A DNA stretch of 64,000 bases. It comes from Terriglobia bacterium (lineage in GTDB: Bacteria > Acidobacteriota > Terriglobia > Bryobacterales > Bryobacteraceae). The notes beneath the pieces are model-generated. The model made no database searches. It was not told the origin of the DNA and saw only the letters and a program-made list of their open reading frames with translations. The stretch spans positions 86,459-150,458 of the forward strand of contig JAJPHN010000009.1 of assembly GCA_021325235.1 (NCBI GenBank), in the 5' to 3' direction. The position numbers and the translations under genes were made by a program. Below are positions 27,246 through 36,418 of this stretch, in pieces (position 1 is the first letter of the stretch; each line of letters opens with the position of its first letter).

Positions 27246-27293
27246 ATCTTGAGGCTACTGGCAATTGCGGGCTCGCGTCACTAGCCATTCGAG

Positions 27294-27608
27294 CTATTTG
27301 GCCGCCGCGTGATGCGCCACAATCTGGTTCTTGATCTTCTCGTAGGTAGCATGCGGAATGATCTTCTTCGTATCCAGATCAGTTTTCGCGCGGTAGGGGC
27401 GCCCCGCAATAATTTTTTGCGCCAGCGCCGGCCCAATGCCCGAAAGACTCTGCAGCTGGTCCGAAGTGGCGCTGTTGATGTCGATCTGATCGGCATGCGT
27501 GTCAGCCGCGGTCGAGCTACGCGCCGGAGCCGGATGCGTCGCCGTGCTCTGTGCAGCGGCAACAACAATGGTTACAGCAGGAATGAGGAGCCAGCGAAGA
27601 ATTTGCAT
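27294..27608 (-). CDS. exported ComEA-like helix-hairpin-helix protein
   Basis: 104 residues. The signal peptide ([18 protein letters not shown]) and a short Thr/Ala/Pro linker lead into one (HhH)2 module: [37 protein letters not shown]. This resembles the DNA-binding domain of the competence protein ComEA and other small periplasmic HhH proteins. It could bind DNA in the periplasm during uptake. No other competence gene is near. It is divergent from the GH106-like gene, 20 bp apart. Confidence 0.85.
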   Translation of the reverse strand: MQILRWLLIPAVTIVVAAAQSTATHPAPARSSTAADTHADQIDINSATSDQLQSLSGIGPALAQKIIAGRPYRAKTDLDTKKIIPHATYEKIKNQIVAHHAAAK

Positions 27609-27628
27609 ACCGTGGATTGTACAGCAGC

Positions 27629-29443
27629 ATGAACGATCCCTCCAAGCCTCGTGACAGATTCAGACCGATCACACGCTGGTGGTGGCTGGCCGGCCCGTTT
27701 TGCGAAACCGACATCCGCCGCCAGCTCGAATGGCTGTGTGCCAATGGCTTCGGCGGCGTGGAACTGGCCTGGCTCTATCCCGGCTGGCTCGATGATCCTG
27801 GCGAACGCCCCCAATGGCTCGGCCCCGAGTGGCAGTCGCTGGTCGCGTTCACCAAATCGCAATGCGACGCACTCGGTCTCGCATGCGATTTCACGTTTGG
27901 CAGTTGCTGGCCTTTCGGAGGATCGCACCTCACGCCAGCACACGCAGCCCAGACCTTCGACGGCCTTTCGCGGCAACGGCTACGCTGCAGCTGGGAGCGC
28001 GGCGAGCAGCTGGTTCTCAATCATCTCTCGCACGAAGCTCTGGCAGTCTACGCGCGACCGCTGTTCGCGGCACTTCGGCCGGCGCTCGAAGGTTGGCCAT
28101 CCGCGCTCTTCTGCGATTCGCTCGAGCTCGAGACCGAACGTCTCTCCTTCTCCGGTCTGTTCCGTGAATTCGAGCAGCGCTTCGGCTATGCCCTGCCCCA
28201 CCACATCAGCAAGCTGAACCGCTCGCCACACGTCCGCTACGATTACCGCAAACTGATCGCCGACACGATGGTTCGCGAGTTTTACGAAGCCTTTACTGCT
28301 CTGTGCCACGCGCATGGCGCCCTCAGCCGCGTGCAGTGCCACGGTTCTCCCACGGACTTGCTCGCCGCCTATACCACCGTCGACATTCCCGAGTCCGAAA
28401 GCTTGCTTTTTCCGCCGGCCTTCTCCCGTATTGCCGCTTCAGCTGCTGCCTGGACCGGCAAACCCGTCGTCACGGCCGAAGCGTTTACCTGCCTTTACGG
28501 TTTTCCTGGCGACGGCGATGCCAACCGGCTCTGGAAACGCGAAGACGCTCGCGACATCCGCCTGCTTGCCGACGCGCTCTTCGCCAGCGGCGTGAACCGT
28601 ATCGTTTGGCACGGCATGCCCTATCAGCCGGCCGGACGATCTGTCGAGTTCTACGCCTCTGTTCATGTCGGGCCGGACAGCGCCTTCGCGCAGGACCTGC
28701 CAGCTCTCAATCACTACTTCGCTCAAATGAGTGAGCAGTTGCAAAGCGGCCGCGCTTTCGCGCAAATCGGCGTGTATCTGCCCAACGAAGAGGCGCTCAT
28801 GCTCCATCGCATCCCCGAGTCCGAGCGAACGCCCGGCGCCAACTACATCTGGGAGATGCGCCACGCTGCCGTACCTGCTGAACTGGACGGCTTCGCTCCC
28901 GTGTGGATTTCACTGCCGTTTCTGCGCGAAGCTCGCGTCGAAAACGGATGCGTGCATTCACGCGAGCTGGCCCTCGAAGCTTTGTATATCGACTGCAAAT
29001 GGCTCGATTACGCAGCGCTCGTCGAGTTTGCGCGATTGGCCGAGGCCGGCGCTCGCATCATCTGGAAGCGCCAATGCCGCGAGCCGGGCCATCGCAAGCA
29101 TCGCGATTACAAGCGAGTCCAGGCACATGTTCGCCAACACGCCGAAAACGCAGTAAACCTGAAACCCGTGCTGGCGGGCGATGACCTTCCGCCGTACTGG
29201 ACACGCCGCATCGGCGACGATCTTCTCATCTTCTTCGCTCATCCACGCGCAAAGCAAATCCGCTATCCGATGCCCTACCGCTTCGGCGCGATCGACGAGG
29301 TCTTCGAACGCACCGTGGTCGTCAACTGGCGCGGTACCAGCACGCCCTACACGCTGCGCTTCGAATCCGGCGAATCCATTCTGCTGCGCACCAACGCTCC
29401 GAAAGCGGTAGGTTCATCCTCGGTTCCCGGCGCAATCAGATGA
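27629..29443 (+). CDS. GH106-like (alpha-L-rhamnosidase-type) glycoside hydrolase
   Basis: 604 residues. The opening [34 protein letters not shown] is characteristic of GH106-like proteins, whose known members release L-rhamnose from plant polysaccharides such as pectin. Later conserved stretches include [23 protein letters not shown] and [11 protein letters not shown]. It is shorter than most GH106 enzymes (about 900-1100 residues) and lacks the usual C-terminal beta domains and a signal peptide. The ATG at 27629 fits better than the upstream TTG at 27617. The last 97 bp overlap the convergent GH5-like gene. Confidence 0.7.
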   Translation: MNDPSKPRDRFRPITRWWWLAGPFCETDIRRQLEWLCANGFGGVELAWLYPGWLDDPGERPQWLGPEWQSLVAFTKSQCDALGLACDFTFGSCWPFGGSHLTPAHAAQTFDGLSRQRLRCSWERGEQLVLNHLSHEALAVYARPLFAALRPALEGWPSALFCDSLELETERLSFSGLFREFEQRFGYALPHHISKLNRSPHVRYDYRKLIADTMVREFYEAFTALCHAHGALSRVQCHGSPTDLLAAYTTVDIPESESLLFPPAFSRIAASAAAWTGKPVVTAEAFTCLYGFPGDGDANRLWKREDARDIRLLADALFASGVNRIVWHGMPYQPAGRSVEFYASVHVGPDSAFAQDLPALNHYFAQMSEQLQSGRAFAQIGVYLPNEEALMLHRIPESERTPGANYIWEMRHAAVPAELDGFAPVWISLPFLREARVENGCVHSRELALEALYIDCKWLDYAALVEFARLAEAGARIIWKRQCREPGHRKHRDYKRVQAHVRQHAENAVNLKPVLAGDDLPPYWTRRIGDDLLIFFAHPRAKQIRYPMPYRFGAIDEVFERTVVVNWRGTSTPYTLRFESGESILLRTNAPKAVGSSSVPGAIR

Positions 29444-30297
29444 GGATGATCGCACCAGCTCCACGCCGCCCATCCGATTTCCAATGCGTCGAGATAATCC
29501 ATCAGCTGATGTCCCCAGTCCAGATGTTCGTTTTCGCCTCCGAGCTCGGCCGCGAACACCGGATGCGTGCGGCTCAACTTCCCGAACGCCCGCTCCCAGT
29601 TCTTCGTTTTATGCGGATACACATGGGTTGAATAAACCACGTCCTCGATTCCCGCAATCGGAAAGCTCGACAGGTCATAACCCCAGTCGAGTCCCGACAC
29701 GAAAATCAGCGCATCCGCATGTGCCGCGCGAATCGCGCGGATCAGATCGCTAGCCCACTCGTGCCACACCCCGGCATCCACACGCCGGCGCTGCAATGGA
29801 AACGTATAGTCGTCCGGCAGCGGATCATGCGGCTCGTTGAAGATGTCGTAGAGCACCGCCGGATTCGTGCGATAGCGCCGCGCCAGCAGGTCCCAGACGA
29901 CCATTGCAGTGCGGTCCGGGAGCGCTGGCACAAAGTTCTCCCGGCCGTCCTTCAAATGCCCCCGCACCGTCTGCGCATCCAGCCATTGCAGGTCGAGCAG
30001 CGTGTACATCTTTCGCTCGGCAGCGCCTGCAATCGCCTCGTCGAGCGCGCATCGGTACGCCTCAGAACCGATCGCCCATGCCGCGTTGAAGGGCAGCCGG
30101 ACGAGGTTCGCGCCCCAGCCCGCAATGCGATCGAGCGCAGCTTCACCCATTCGTGACTCACGGTTGTATTCGAAACCCGACCAGTTCACGCCCCGCAGCC
30201 GCACCGGCTCTCCCGTCCGGGCATTCACGATCCTGTTACCAAGCGCCTTCAGTGCCGGAAGTTGGGCTGCAACGTTTTCGGGTACATTCTGGTCCAT
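29347..30297 (-). CDS. GH5-like glycoside hydrolase (cellulase family)
   Basis: 316 residues forming a TIM-barrel glycosidase. The acid/base is E155 in LYDIFNEPHD and the nucleophile is E251 in PVFAAELGG. RLRGVNWSGFEY at the start, THVYPHK and [11 protein letters not shown] are typical of GH5 clan A enzymes. There is no signal peptide, so it acts inside the cell or is exported another way. The substrate may be a beta-glucan or mannan; it cannot be fixed from sequence. The 3' end overlaps the GH106-like gene by 97 bp. Confidence 0.88.
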   Translation of the reverse strand: MDQNVPENVAAQLPALKALGNRIVNARTGEPVRLRGVNWSGFEYNRESRMGEAALDRIAGWGANLVRLPFNAAWAIGSEAYRCALDEAIAGAAERKMYTLLDLQWLDAQTVRGHLKDGRENFVPALPDRTAMVVWDLLARRYRTNPAVLYDIFNEPHDPLPDDYTFPLQRRRVDAGVWHEWASDLIRAIRAAHADALIFVSGLDWGYDLSSFPIAGIEDVVYSTHVYPHKTKNWERAFGKLSRTHPVFAAELGGENEHLDWGHQLMDYLDALEIGWAAWSWCDHPHLIAPGTEDEPTAFGALVRSRMDSPDSKRSV

Positions 30298-30315
30298 TTC
30301 GAGAGGAGCAATCCA

Positions 30316-30750
30316 ATGGACAGATTAGAAGAGTTGAAAAATAAGTACAAAGGCGCGCTCGATACCATTCAGCAGAAGGGCGTTCGCCTGTCGCACCTGC
30401 ATGTGCAGGACAATAAGCTGTTTATCCAGGGCGCCGCGCCCTCCGAGGACGCCAAAAATGCCGTCTGGAACGCGATCAAAGCGGCCGACCCGAGCTATAG
30501 CGATCTCACCTGCGATCTGACCGTCGATCCCAGCCTCGCTCCCCAGCAGGCACAATCGGCAACAGCTGCAGCCGGCGGCGCTTCGTCGTCCGGGCGGACC
30601 TACAAAGTTGCGCCGGGCGACACGCTGTCCAAAATCGCAAAGGAATACTACGGGAACGCGAACGATTACAACAAAATCTTCGATGCCAATCGCGACAAGC
30701 TCTCCGACCCCAATAAAATCCAGGTCGGCCAGGAGTTGGTGATTCCTTAA
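30316..30750 (+). CDS. Kbp/YgaU-like BON-LysM protein
   Basis: 144 residues. An N-terminal BON-like domain (VRLSHLHVQDNKLFIQGAAPSEDAKNAVWNAI) and a C-terminal LysM domain (YKVAPGDTLSKIAKEYYGNANDYNKIFDANRDKL) are joined by an Ala/Ser linker. This matches the architecture and length of E. coli Kbp (YgaU, potassium-binding protein). There is no signal peptide, as in Kbp. A GAGAGGAG box precedes the ATG. It overlaps the convergent zinc-ribbon gene by 4 bp. Potassium binding is inferred from architecture only. Confidence 0.8.
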   Translation: MDRLEELKNKYKGALDTIQQKGVRLSHLHVQDNKLFIQGAAPSEDAKNAVWNAIKAADPSYSDLTCDLTVDPSLAPQQAQSATAAAGGASSSGRTYKVAPGDTLSKIAKEYYGNANDYNKIFDANRDKLSDPNKIQVGQELVIP

Positions 30751-31148
30751 ACCATCGGTTTCCCGCACTCGCCGCAGAACTTGAGGGGCTGCGCGAAACT
30801 CGCCTTACAGTGCGGGCAAACCGTAGCGAATTCCGGCTTCTGCGCAGGTTGTTTCAGCGGCCGCGCGGCGCTCCATCCGAGACGTTGCGCGGCCGTTTCC
30901 ATTTCCGCCAGTACAACCGCCAGTTCGCGCTGTAGGGCCTGCTTGCTCTGCTGATAATCTTCGTCCGACAATTTACCCAGCCGGTACTCAAATTGCAGAT
31001 CGCGCAGGTTTCCGTAGATCGCCTGCTTCCGGTCTTCCAGATACTGCACTGGCGAGACAGCCTCCGGCTCCGGTACATCCTTCGCGCGAATCCCTAGCGT
31101 GAAATACAGCGCCGCCAGCACGATCGCCGCGGCCAGCACAATCATCAC
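30747..31148 (-). CDS. membrane-anchored zinc-ribbon protein of the ccm cluster
   Basis: 133 residues. One N-terminal membrane helix (IVLAAAIVLAALYFTLGI) is followed by a coiled-coil-like segment (YLEDRKQAIYGNLRDLQFEYRLGKLSDEDYQQSKQALQREL) resembling the N-terminal part of CcmI/CycH, and a C-terminal zinc ribbon with two CxxC pairs (VCPHCKASF; FCGECGKP). Its start overlaps the ccmH stop by 4 bp, so it belongs to the cytochrome c maturation unit. It may hold apocytochrome or CcmH in place of CcmI; the role is inferred from position. Confidence 0.75.
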   Translation of the reverse strand: MMIVLAAAIVLAALYFTLGIRAKDVPEPEAVSPVQYLEDRKQAIYGNLRDLQFEYRLGKLSDEDYQQSKQALQRELAVVLAEMETAAQRLGWSAARPLKQPAQKPEFATVCPHCKASFAQPLKFCGECGKPMV

Positions 31149-31645
31149 GTGCGATCGTCCTCGAGTTCGCGATCCATCTGTGCACGATAGCGCTCAATCA
31201 GCGATTCATCCGTGGGCGTCAACGGTTCCGGCGCTTTTTGATGTCTTCGCACGAACGCCGACCAGATCCACAAACCGATCAGCAGCGCGACACCGGGCAT
31301 TACCCACGTCACAATCGGTCCCAAACCCTGAGCTGGCGGCGAAGCCAGCGCGACGATTCCTTCCTCGCGAACAATATCGTTCACGATCGCCTCGTCGCTC
31401 ATGCCCTTCTGCTTCATGCTGTAGATCCGGTGCCGCATCGGATCCGCTGAACTGCAGCGCAGCATCGGACAATCGCCCACCGTGTTGCGGCATCCTCCGC
31501 AGCGGCAGGCCAGCTTGGCGCCTACACGGGTCACGTCCGGTGTCAGGTACGACGTAGACTCCTGCGCCCCCACCTGTATCGCGACCGCCCCGACAACAGC
31601 CAAGAACGCCAGCAGTAACTTAGGACTGAACCGTTGCCGTCGCAC
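31145..31645 (-). CDS. ccmH: cytochrome c maturation protein CcmH (unusual Cys motif)
   Basis: 166 residues. A signal/anchor helix is followed by a periplasmic CcmH/CycL domain and a C-terminal membrane helix (VTWVMPGVALLIGLWIWSAF). In the classical protein an LRCxxC pair reduces the apocytochrome CxxCH. Here the segment is LACRCGGCRNTVGDCPMLRC with five cysteines (47, 49, 52, 59, 64); C49/C52 could serve as the redox pair. The rest matches CcmH (YSMKQKGMSDEAIVNDIVREEG). The GTG start lies 26 bp inside the 3' end of ccmF. Confidence 0.85.
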   Translation of the reverse strand: MRRQRFSPKLLLAFLAVVGAVAIQVGAQESTSYLTPDVTRVGAKLACRCGGCRNTVGDCPMLRCSSADPMRHRIYSMKQKGMSDEAIVNDIVREEGIVALASPPAQGLGPIVTWVMPGVALLIGLWIWSAFVRRHQKAPEPLTPTDESLIERYRAQMDRELEDDRT

Positions 31646-33632
31646 GCGTAAAACCTACAATCTCCGTGCGCGCGTAATGCAGCCGCACCTTCGAAGGAAT
31701 CAGGCAGATAATCGTTCCGCCCAGCAAGACAAAATAGCCGATCCAGACCCACGCAACCAGCGGCAAGATGGACATCTGAAAGATAGCTTTCGTGTTGTCC
31801 GGCGAGATGCCTGCAAAGTTCACGTAAAGATCTTCGTTTAAGCGGCGGCGGATTGCGATGATCGACGATTGCTCCTGACTCGATTTGTAGAGGCGAATTT
31901 CCGGCGTCAGCTGGTCGATCACATGACCGTCTCGAGACACATCCACGAACGCCCGGCTCGATTCGTAGTTGCTGTTATCGCCGTTCGTAACACTCAACAG
32001 CTTCAGTTCGTAATGCCCGAAGCGGGTGCTCTGATTCAGCCCGAGACTCAGCGTCTGGCGCAAATTGAAGGCGTTGCCCGTGAATCCGATAAACATGAAC
32101 ACGATGCCCATGTGCACGAGATAGCCGCCGTACCGCCGCGTATTGCGCCAGGTGAGCTCGACCACCGCTCGCGGCATCGGCAAACTTTCTTTGGCATGGA
32201 TCGCGCGCGCGCCTTTCCAGAACTCGATCACAATCGTCGCGATCACAAATGCGCACAGACCAAAGGAAATGAGCGGCGCAATCTGATGAACACCGCAGGC
32301 GAGCAAAATGATCGCTACTGCCGCGCCGATAATCGAAGGAATCAGGAACGCGCGCTTCAAACTGTTCAGCGAACTCTTGCGCCAGGCAATGAGCGGGCCG
32401 ATTCCCGTCAGCAGCAGCAGAAATAATCCGATCGGCACGTTCACCCGGTTGTAGTACGGTGCATCGATCGTCTCCTTCTCACCGCTGATCGCTTCCATCA
32501 GCACCGGAAACAATGTGCCCCACAAAACCGCGAAGCAGCTCGCCAGCAGAATCAGATTGTTGAATAGAAAACTCGATTCGCGCGAAACAACGCTTTCCAG
32601 CTTCACTTCGCTGCGCAAATACGGCAGATTGCGAATAATTGCAAATGCAGTCAATGCCGTCGCCGTAAGGATGAATGTCGTGAAATACGGCTTTACTGGC
32701 GACTGCGCGAACGCATGTACCGACGAGACCAGCCCCGTTCGCGTCAATGTCGTTCCGAGTATGCTCAGCAGGAACGTAGCCGAGACCAGCACCATGTTCC
32801 AGACCTTCATCATTCCCTTTTTTTCCTGCATCATCACCGAATGCAGAAACGCGGTCGCCGTAATCCAGGGCATCAGTGACGCGTTTTCCACCGGATCCCA
32901 ACCCCAGTAGCCGCCCCAGCCGAGCACCGTGTAGGCCCAGTACATGCCGAGCGAAACGCCCGTGCTCTGAAACAGCCACGTCACAATCGCCCAGCGCCGC
33001 GTCGTATGAATCCATGCCTCGCCCGGCTGCTTGGTCACCAGCGATGCCATCGCAAACGCAAACGGCACCGTGAATCCGACGTAGCCGAGATACAGCATCG
33101 GCGGATGAATCGCCATCGTCCACCACTGCAGCAGCGGGCTCAGGCCGTTGCCATCGCCGACATCGATCACGCCTTTGCCCGCCATCAGTAGCTGAAACGG
33201 GCTCGCCACAAACGAGATCATCCCCACGAAAAACGCGAGCGTCGTCATCAGAATCGCGACCACAATCGGCATCATCTCGCGGAACTTGCGCCGGTTCGTG
33301 AAAACAACCACGGCCGAATAGCACGAAAGTATCCAGCTCCAGAACAGCAGTGAGCCTTCCTGTCCGCCCCACCAGGCCGCGAATTTATAAACCAGCGGCA
33401 TCGCGCGATTACTGTGCGAGGCCACGTACGCCATGCGGTAATCGCCCTTGATCAGCGAACTTACCAGCACCGCCGCCGCAATCGTGAGCAGCAGCCAGAT
33501 CGCATACACCGCGCGCTCCGCGCTCACCACCAGAAACGGCCGGCGCCCGTACTTCCCCGCAATCGCCGCAATGACCGCGAACACGGCCAGACAAAACGCG
33601 GTCAGAACCGAAAGAGCGCCGATATTTTCCAT
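31620..33632 (-). CDS. ccmF: cytochrome c heme lyase subunit CcmF
   Basis: 670 residues. A large polytopic membrane protein that attaches heme to apocytochrome c in system I. It carries the WWD-type heme-handling motif (VLGWGGYWGWDPVENASLMPW), AAWWGGQEGSLLFW near the N-terminus, and conserved His in AIHPPMLYLGY and MQEKKG-flanking loops. The C-terminal periplasmic domain (LNEDLYVNFAGI) precedes the last helix. It lies between ccmE and ccmH in one transcription unit. Confidence 0.94.
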   Translation of the reverse strand: MENIGALSVLTAFCLAVFAVIAAIAGKYGRRPFLVVSAERAVYAIWLLLTIAAAVLVSSLIKGDYRMAYVASHSNRAMPLVYKFAAWWGGQEGSLLFWSWILSCYSAVVVFTNRRKFREMMPIVVAILMTTLAFFVGMISFVASPFQLLMAGKGVIDVGDGNGLSPLLQWWTMAIHPPMLYLGYVGFTVPFAFAMASLVTKQPGEAWIHTTRRWAIVTWLFQSTGVSLGMYWAYTVLGWGGYWGWDPVENASLMPWITATAFLHSVMMQEKKGMMKVWNMVLVSATFLLSILGTTLTRTGLVSSVHAFAQSPVKPYFTTFILTATALTAFAIIRNLPYLRSEVKLESVVSRESSFLFNNLILLASCFAVLWGTLFPVLMEAISGEKETIDAPYYNRVNVPIGLFLLLLTGIGPLIAWRKSSLNSLKRAFLIPSIIGAAVAIILLACGVHQIAPLISFGLCAFVIATIVIEFWKGARAIHAKESLPMPRAVVELTWRNTRRYGGYLVHMGIVFMFIGFTGNAFNLRQTLSLGLNQSTRFGHYELKLLSVTNGDNSNYESSRAFVDVSRDGHVIDQLTPEIRLYKSSQEQSSIIAIRRRLNEDLYVNFAGISPDNTKAIFQMSILPLVAWVWIGYFVLLGGTIICLIPSKVRLHYARTEIVGFTRATATVQS

Positions 33633-33674
33633 GCTGTTTAGAAGACTATCGAAGAGTACCGCTGAAGACCACCG

Positions 33675-34112
33675 CTAGATGCGCTTGGCGTCCGCCGTCT
33701 GCTCATGCTGCAGACCGCGCTGGCTTGGCTTCGCTTCATATTTCGAAGCGCATTTCGCCTGAATCGTGCTCGCCTCGAAGACGCCATCCGGCCCCAGCCG
33801 CCCATAGGCCAGCGCCTGCGCGTTGTCCTTGAATGTGTCGGGCAGCGGATCGGTCCCTGTGTAGAGAACACGCAGCGTCTGAGCGCCCTGATGCAGCACA
33901 AACGAGGTTCCGGTCGCGCTTTTCACGATCGAACCCGGCTGCACATCGCCGCCCACCCGCAGCCGCTCGTGTTGCGCCGCCGGACCCATCTGCGCCAGCT
34001 CAGGAATCGTTTTGTAATACGCTTTCGTATCTTTGACGCCGCCCACCGCCAGCCAGACCAGGGATCCGACAATCGCAGCAATCAGAATGCCGAACTTTAC
34101 ATAGGTCTTCAT
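33675..34112 (-). CDS. ccmE: cytochrome c maturation heme chaperone CcmE, cysteine-type
   Basis: 145 residues. An N-terminal membrane anchor (FGILIAAIVGSLVWLAV) is followed by the OB-fold periplasmic domain (RLRVGGDVQPGSI; VLYTGTDPLPDTFKDN; QALAYGRLGPDGVFEA). In most CcmE proteins heme is bound by His in HxxxY; here the position is Cys121 in AKCASKY (CxxxY, Tyr125). Cys-type CcmE is known from Desulfovibrio and some archaea as part of the variant called system I*. It is the first gene of the ccmE-ccmF-ccmH-zinc ribbon unit. No ccmABC, ccmD or ccmG is present in the window. Confidence 0.9.
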   Translation of the reverse strand: MKTYVKFGILIAAIVGSLVWLAVGGVKDTKAYYKTIPELAQMGPAAQHERLRVGGDVQPGSIVKSATGTSFVLHQGAQTLRVLYTGTDPLPDTFKDNAQALAYGRLGPDGVFEASTIQAKCASKYEAKPSQRGLQHEQTADAKRI

Positions 34113-34237
34113 AGGCGTAACGGGGCTGAAATCACAGTATATCTTCGTTTGCCGCTGACTGTGCTTTCTGGCTCACACCTCACAACTACTGATCAGCGCC
34201 CCTCCCGGCCAGTACACTTGAGTTTCGGGACGTTCCC

Positions 34238-35503
34238 TTGGCATCCGAACCCAGAGCCATCGCCGCACGCACCGCCTCCGCATCCCGAGAGGCGCGCCGC
34301 ATCGCGCAACTCGCTGAAAGCCCGGCTCTCTTCGAAGCCCAACGCTGGTTCGCGCGCGAACGCGGCTGGATCAACGAAACGCACCTCCAGCTCTGCCGCA
34401 TTCCCGCCCCTACGTTTTTCGAAGGCCAGCGCGCCGAGTGGTTTCGCGCGCAGCTCGAGCAGTTTGGCTGGCGCGCCCGCCTCGATCGCGCCGGCAATGT
34501 TCTGGCCGATCAGCCCGAATCCGAAACCCCGCTCCTCATCGTCTCCGCGCACCTCGATACCGTCTTCGCGCCCAATCGCCCGGACGACATTTCTATAGCG
34601 AGCGATGGCCGCCTGCTCGGCCCCGGAGTATCCGATAACGGCGCCGGTCTCTCGGCTCTCCTCGCGCTCGCCCGCCTGCTGGTCGAAAATCCCGATCTCC
34701 AATCTCTCGCCTCTCGTGTCCTTCTGGTGGCCAATGTCGGCGAAGAAGGCGAGGGCAATCTGAGCGGTATGCGCTATCTTTGCCTGCACGGCCTTCCGCG
34801 CCAGAGCCGCCCGATCGGCGCATTCCTCGTGCTCGACGGTCCCTCCACCGAGCACATCACTGCCCAGGCTCTCGCCAGCCGCCGTTTCGAAATCGCCTTT
34901 TCCGGTCCCGGCGGCCACAGCTGGAACGACTATGGCGTCCCCAATCCCGTGCACGCGCTCGGCGAGCTCATCAGCCACTTCGCCCAGGGCGCGGACGCGC
35001 GCCTCGCAGCCGAACGCAAAACTCGCTCTTCGTACAACTTCGGCATCGTCGAAGGCGGCTCCAGCATCAACGCCATTCCCTCCGCCGCACGCGCCAAACT
35101 CGATCTGCGCTCGGAGAACTCGGCCGTGCTCGATGAACTCGCTGCGCTTCTGCGAACCTCCGTCGAGCGAAGCCTGGAACGCGAGCAGCGTATCTCCCGC
35201 GCCGGAAAACTTTCGGCCGCTATCAAGGAACTCGGCTCACGCCCCGGCGGCAAGCTCGACGACAAATCGCCCCTGCTCGAAGCAGTTCAGGCTGTTGATA
35301 ACTATCTCAACATTCGCTCCCGCATCGACTGCGCTTCCACCGACGCGAACGTACCGCTCTCCATGGGCTTACCCGCCATCTCCATCGGTGCCGGCGGACA
35401 GGGCGGAGGCGCGCACACCTCCGGCGAATGGTATCAGCCCGAAGGCCGCGAAACAGGACTCCGCCGCATTCTCCTCTTACTCGCTCTTCTCGCCGAAGCA
35501 TGA
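34238..35503 (+). CDS. M20-family metallopeptidase
   Basis: 421 residues. It is a dinuclear zinc exopeptidase or deacylase fold. Metal ligands are visible in VSAHLDTVF (His), GPGVSDNGAG (bridging Asp), VGEEGEGN (Glu-Glu) and HTSGEWYQPEG (C-terminal His). The lid domain contains FSGPGGHSWNDYG, which places it near peptidase T/M20 dipeptidases. The start is TTG with CGGGA upstream. Its stop overlaps the EamA start (ATGA), so the pair is co-translated. Confidence 0.88.
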   Translation: MASEPRAIAARTASASREARRIAQLAESPALFEAQRWFARERGWINETHLQLCRIPAPTFFEGQRAEWFRAQLEQFGWRARLDRAGNVLADQPESETPLLIVSAHLDTVFAPNRPDDISIASDGRLLGPGVSDNGAGLSALLALARLLVENPDLQSLASRVLLVANVGEEGEGNLSGMRYLCLHGLPRQSRPIGAFLVLDGPSTEHITAQALASRRFEIAFSGPGGHSWNDYGVPNPVHALGELISHFAQGADARLAAERKTRSSYNFGIVEGGSSINAIPSAARAKLDLRSENSAVLDELAALLRTSVERSLEREQRISRAGKLSAAIKELGSRPGGKLDDKSPLLEAVQAVDNYLNIRSRIDCASTDANVPLSMGLPAISIGAGGQGGGAHTSGEWYQPEGRETGLRRILLLLALLAEA

Positions 35504-36411
35504 GCCGCGCCAACGCTCCGCCGCGCTGGCAGGCGGAACTCGCGCTTGCCTTCGTCGCGCTCGTCTGGGGCTCCACCTTCGTCGTTGTCAAGAGCGCGCT
35601 GACCGATATTTCGACCGTCTATTTCCTCGCGCTGCGCTTCTCGCTGGCCGCCTTCTGCATGCTGCTGATGTTCTGGCCGTCCTTTCGAAGCAGCAACGGC
35701 GCCGCCATTCGCAAAGGTCTCGCAGGCGGCGGCATCGCCGGCATCTTCCTCTGGCTCGGCTATGTGCTTCAGACCTTCGGCCTCAAGTACACCACCGCCG
35801 GCAAGTCGGGCTTCATTACCGGCTTCTACATCGCGCTCGTGCCGCTGCTCGGCGCCGCCCTCTACCGGCGCTGGCCGCCTGCGCGCGAGCTTCTGGGAAT
35901 CGCGGTCGCCACTGCCGGCATCGCCATTCTCACCCTGCCCCGAGGCAATCGATTCGTCATGAACCGCGGCGATCTGCTGACCATCGGCTGCGCTATCGCC
36001 TTCGCCATCCATCTTCTCGTCCTCGGCTACTACTCGCAGCGCTGTCTGGTTTCAGCTGTTGCACTCGGCCAGATCGCCTGCTCGGCCGTGCTCTCGACCA
36101 TCTCTCTCGCCTGGGAACGTCCTTCGGCCATCTGGAACCGCAACGTGCTCTTCGCTCTTACCCTCACGGCGATCTTCGCCACCGCCCTCGCGTTCGCCAT
36201 TCAGACCTGGGGCCAGAAATACACCTCGCCCTCTCGCACCGCGCTCATCTTCGCTCTGGAGCCCGTCTTTGCTTTAGCCACGGCAGTCTCGGTCGGCCGC
36301 GAAGCGCTGACTGCTGCCGCGCTGGCCGGAGGCGCGCTGGTTCTCGCCGGAATTCTGCTGGTAGAACTCAAACCGAAACCGCGCACGCAACTCGAGCAGG
36401 TGGAAAATTGA
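35500..36411 (+). CDS. EamA/DMT-superfamily transporter
   Basis: 303 residues with about ten membrane helices in two EamA repeats (LALAFVALVWGSTFVVVKSAL at the start; TALAFAIQTWGQKYTSPSRTALIFALEPVFA in repeat 2). These are typically exporters of amino acids, metabolites or drugs in the inner membrane. Coupling to the M20 peptidase by the ATGA overlap suggests export of amino acids produced by peptide hydrolysis, but this is inference. Confidence 0.9.
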   Translation: MSRANAPPRWQAELALAFVALVWGSTFVVVKSALTDISTVYFLALRFSLAAFCMLLMFWPSFRSSNGAAIRKGLAGGGIAGIFLWLGYVLQTFGLKYTTAGKSGFITGFYIALVPLLGAALYRRWPPARELLGIAVATAGIAILTLPRGNRFVMNRGDLLTIGCAIAFAIHLLVLGYYSQRCLVSAVALGQIACSAVLSTISLAWERPSAIWNRNVLFALTLTAIFATALAFAIQTWGQKYTSPSRTALIFALEPVFALATAVSVGREALTAAALAGGALVLAGILLVELKPKPRTQLEQVEN

Positions 36412-36418
36412 GAGCGCC

